Shown one piece after another: positions 62,905-64,000 of a DNA stretch of 64,000 bases. Numbering within the stretch: the first letter of the stretch is position 1; each line of letters begins with the position of its first letter. A program made the translations under genes and the position numbers. The notes below the pieces were generated by a model. That model ran no database searches and was not told the DNA's origin. It saw nothing but the letters and a program-made list of their open reading frames with translations. The stretch is taken from the NCBI GenBank assembly GCA_963823075.1, contig CAWGKE010000001.1, forward strand, positions 806,001 through 870,000, in the 5' to 3' direction. The stretch comes from UBA4732 sp963823075 (lineage in GTDB: Bacteria > Planctomycetota > Planctomycetia > Gemmatales > Gemmataceae).

Positions 62905-64000
62905 ATGGCCGACGACCGCGCCGCGCCGCCCAGCCAGCTCACCATCTTCGACACCACGTTGCGCGACGGCGAACAGTCGCCCGGCGCCAGCATGAACCTC
63001 TCCGAGAAGCTCGAGGTCGCCCACGCCCTCAAGGAACTTGGCGTGGACGTGATCGAGGCCGGCTTCCCCATCGCCTCGCCCGGCGATTTCGAGGCGGTCC
63101 AGGCCATCGCGCGCCAGGTCCACGGTCCCGTCATCTGCGGCCTGGCGCGCTGCAGCGCCGACGACATCGACCGCGCCTGGGCCGCCCTCCGCGAGGCTCC
63201 CCGACCGCGCATCCACGTCTTCCTCGCCACCAGTTCGATCCATCGCGAGTTCAAGCTCAAGATGGCCAAGGACGAGATCGTCCGCCGCGCCGTCGAGGCC
63301 GTCCAGCGCGCCCGGGCCGTCTGCGACAACGTCGAGTTCTCGCCGGAAGACGCCGCCCGCACCGAGCTGGACTTCCTCGCCGAGGTCGTCGAGCGCGTCG
63401 TCGAGGCCGGCGCCACCACCGTCAACATCCCCGACACGGTCGGCTACGCCGTACCGAGCCAGTACGCCGCCGCCATCGCCCATCTCAAAAAGCACGTGCG
63501 CGGAGTGGAGAAAATCGTCCTCAGCGTCCACTGCCACAACGACCTCGGGTTGGCCGTCGCCAACAGCCTCGCGGCCGTGCAGGAGGGCGCCCGCCAGATC
63601 GAATGCACCATCAACGGTCTCGGCGAGCGGGCCGGCAACTGCTCCCTCGAAGAAGTCGTCATGGCCGTGCGCACCCGCAAGGACTATTTCCAGCTGGACT
63701 GCGCCATCAACACGCGCCGCCTTTATCCGACCAGCCGGCTCGTGTCGCACGTCACCGGCATCCAGGTGCAGCGCAACAAGGCCATCGTCGGCCAGAACGC
63801 CTTCGCCCACGAGGCCGGCATCCACCAGGACGGGATGCTCAAGGAGCGCTCCACCTACGAGATCATGAACCCGGAAGACGTCGGCCTGCCGCGGACGGAA
63901 TTGGTGCTAGGCAAGCACAGCGGCCGAGCCGCCCTGCGCCAGCGCGTCCAGGACCTCGGCTACCACCTCGACGACCCGCAGCTGCAGAAGGTGTTCGAGG
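62905..64000 (+). CDS. leuA: 2-isopropylmalate synthase, N-terminal part (runs off the window)
   Basis: This is the first enzyme of leucine synthesis; it condenses acetyl-CoA with 2-oxoisovalerate. About 365 residues are visible and the frame is open to the window edge. The TIM-barrel motifs are complete: TIFDTTLRDGEQSPGASM, EAGFPIASPGD, HVFLATSSIHREFKLKM, the metal site SVHCHNDLGLAVANSL, NGLGERAGNCSLEEVVM and FAHEAGIHQDGMLK. The C-terminal allosteric domain lies outside. Citramalate and homocitrate synthases are related, but the N-terminal motifs and the leucine-rich leader both favour LeuA. Confidence 0.93.
   Translation, partial: MADDRAAPPSQLTIFDTTLRDGEQSPGASMNLSEKLEVAHALKELGVDVIEAGFPIASPGDFEAVQAIARQVHGPVICGLARCSADDIDRAWAALREAPRPRIHVFLATSSIHREFKLKMAKDEIVRRAVEAVQRARAVCDNVEFSPEDAARTELDFLAEVVERVVEAGATTVNIPDTVGYAVPSQYAAAIAHLKKHVRGVEKIVLSVHCHNDLGLAVANSLAAVQEGARQIECTINGLGERAGNCSLEEVVMAVRTRKDYFQLDCAINTRRLYPTSRLVSHVTGIQVQRNKAIVGQNAFAHEAGIHQDGMLKERSTYEIMNPEDVGLPRTELVLGKHSGRAALRQRVQDLGYHLDDPQLQKVFE

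Overview
The window is high-GC DNA from what is most likely a planctomycete of the Gemmata/Isosphaera type. The evidence is the mix of families: a giant secreted WD40-repeat protein, two DUF1080 proteins, a TIGR03067 protein, a DUF1559 (H-X9-DG) remnant, secreted TIM-barrel enzymes, DUF4058 proteins, membrane Ser/Thr kinases with a large cytoplasmic kinase domain, a FHA-sigma54 activator and the oleC-oleD pair. The assignment is inferred from gene content; no rRNA or other marker is present.

Layout. 1-8.5 kb: the end of an ECF sigma gene with its zinc-finger anti-sigma, a second ECF sigma with a small membrane partner, an ABC exporter, a FHA/GAF/sigma54 activator and yidD. 8.7-16 kb: a WD40 gene of about 1,560 residues followed by a disturbed region holding a small-protein + HNH cassette, a second copy of the WD40 3' end, a broken WD40 gene, a TIGR03067 gene and a MITE-like palindrome. 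16-25 kb: a mannonate-dehydratase-like enzyme, small membrane proteins, an epimerase, oleC-oleD, a retropepsin-like protein, gap-pgk and mdh. 25-35 kb: an M1 peptidase apparently fused to an outer-membrane barrel, pyrK-rluB, a tRNA with a UAU anticodon abutting a DUF4058 gene, and rdgB. 35-47 kb: an ISAs1-type IS with 10-bp target duplications, PAP2, a deacetylase-like protein, a second DUF4058, DUF1080, an acyl-CoA synthetase, a serine-less hydrolase, a Xer recombinase, dienelactone hydrolase, a phosphatase-like lipoprotein and a Cys/Met lyase. 47.5-49.4 kb: an ATPase/TOPRIM-like pair resembling defence modules. 49.4-58.4 kb: a deoxyhypusine-synthase-family gene, two paralogous membrane kinases separated by an IS110 element, DUF1080 and alaC. 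58.6-64 kb: a small helical protein, two histidine kinases, a DedA protein, and leuA preceded by a leucine-rich leader ORF and a terminator.

Functional links. gap, pgk and mdh are central-carbon genes. oleC and oleD are two of the four steps of long-chain olefin synthesis. The leuA leader looks like a ribosome-mediated attenuator controlling leucine synthesis.

Two features run through the whole window. First, perfect or near-perfect GC-rich palindromes of several families lie between genes and also in frame inside coding sequences (ABC exporter, WD40 protein, acyl-CoA synthetase, M1 peptidase). Second, at least eight genes carry single-base frame disruptions, several in short homopolymers; this suggests residual assembly indels, though some could be real decay. 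Nothing could be computed or searched here, so family names rest on motifs recognised by eye.
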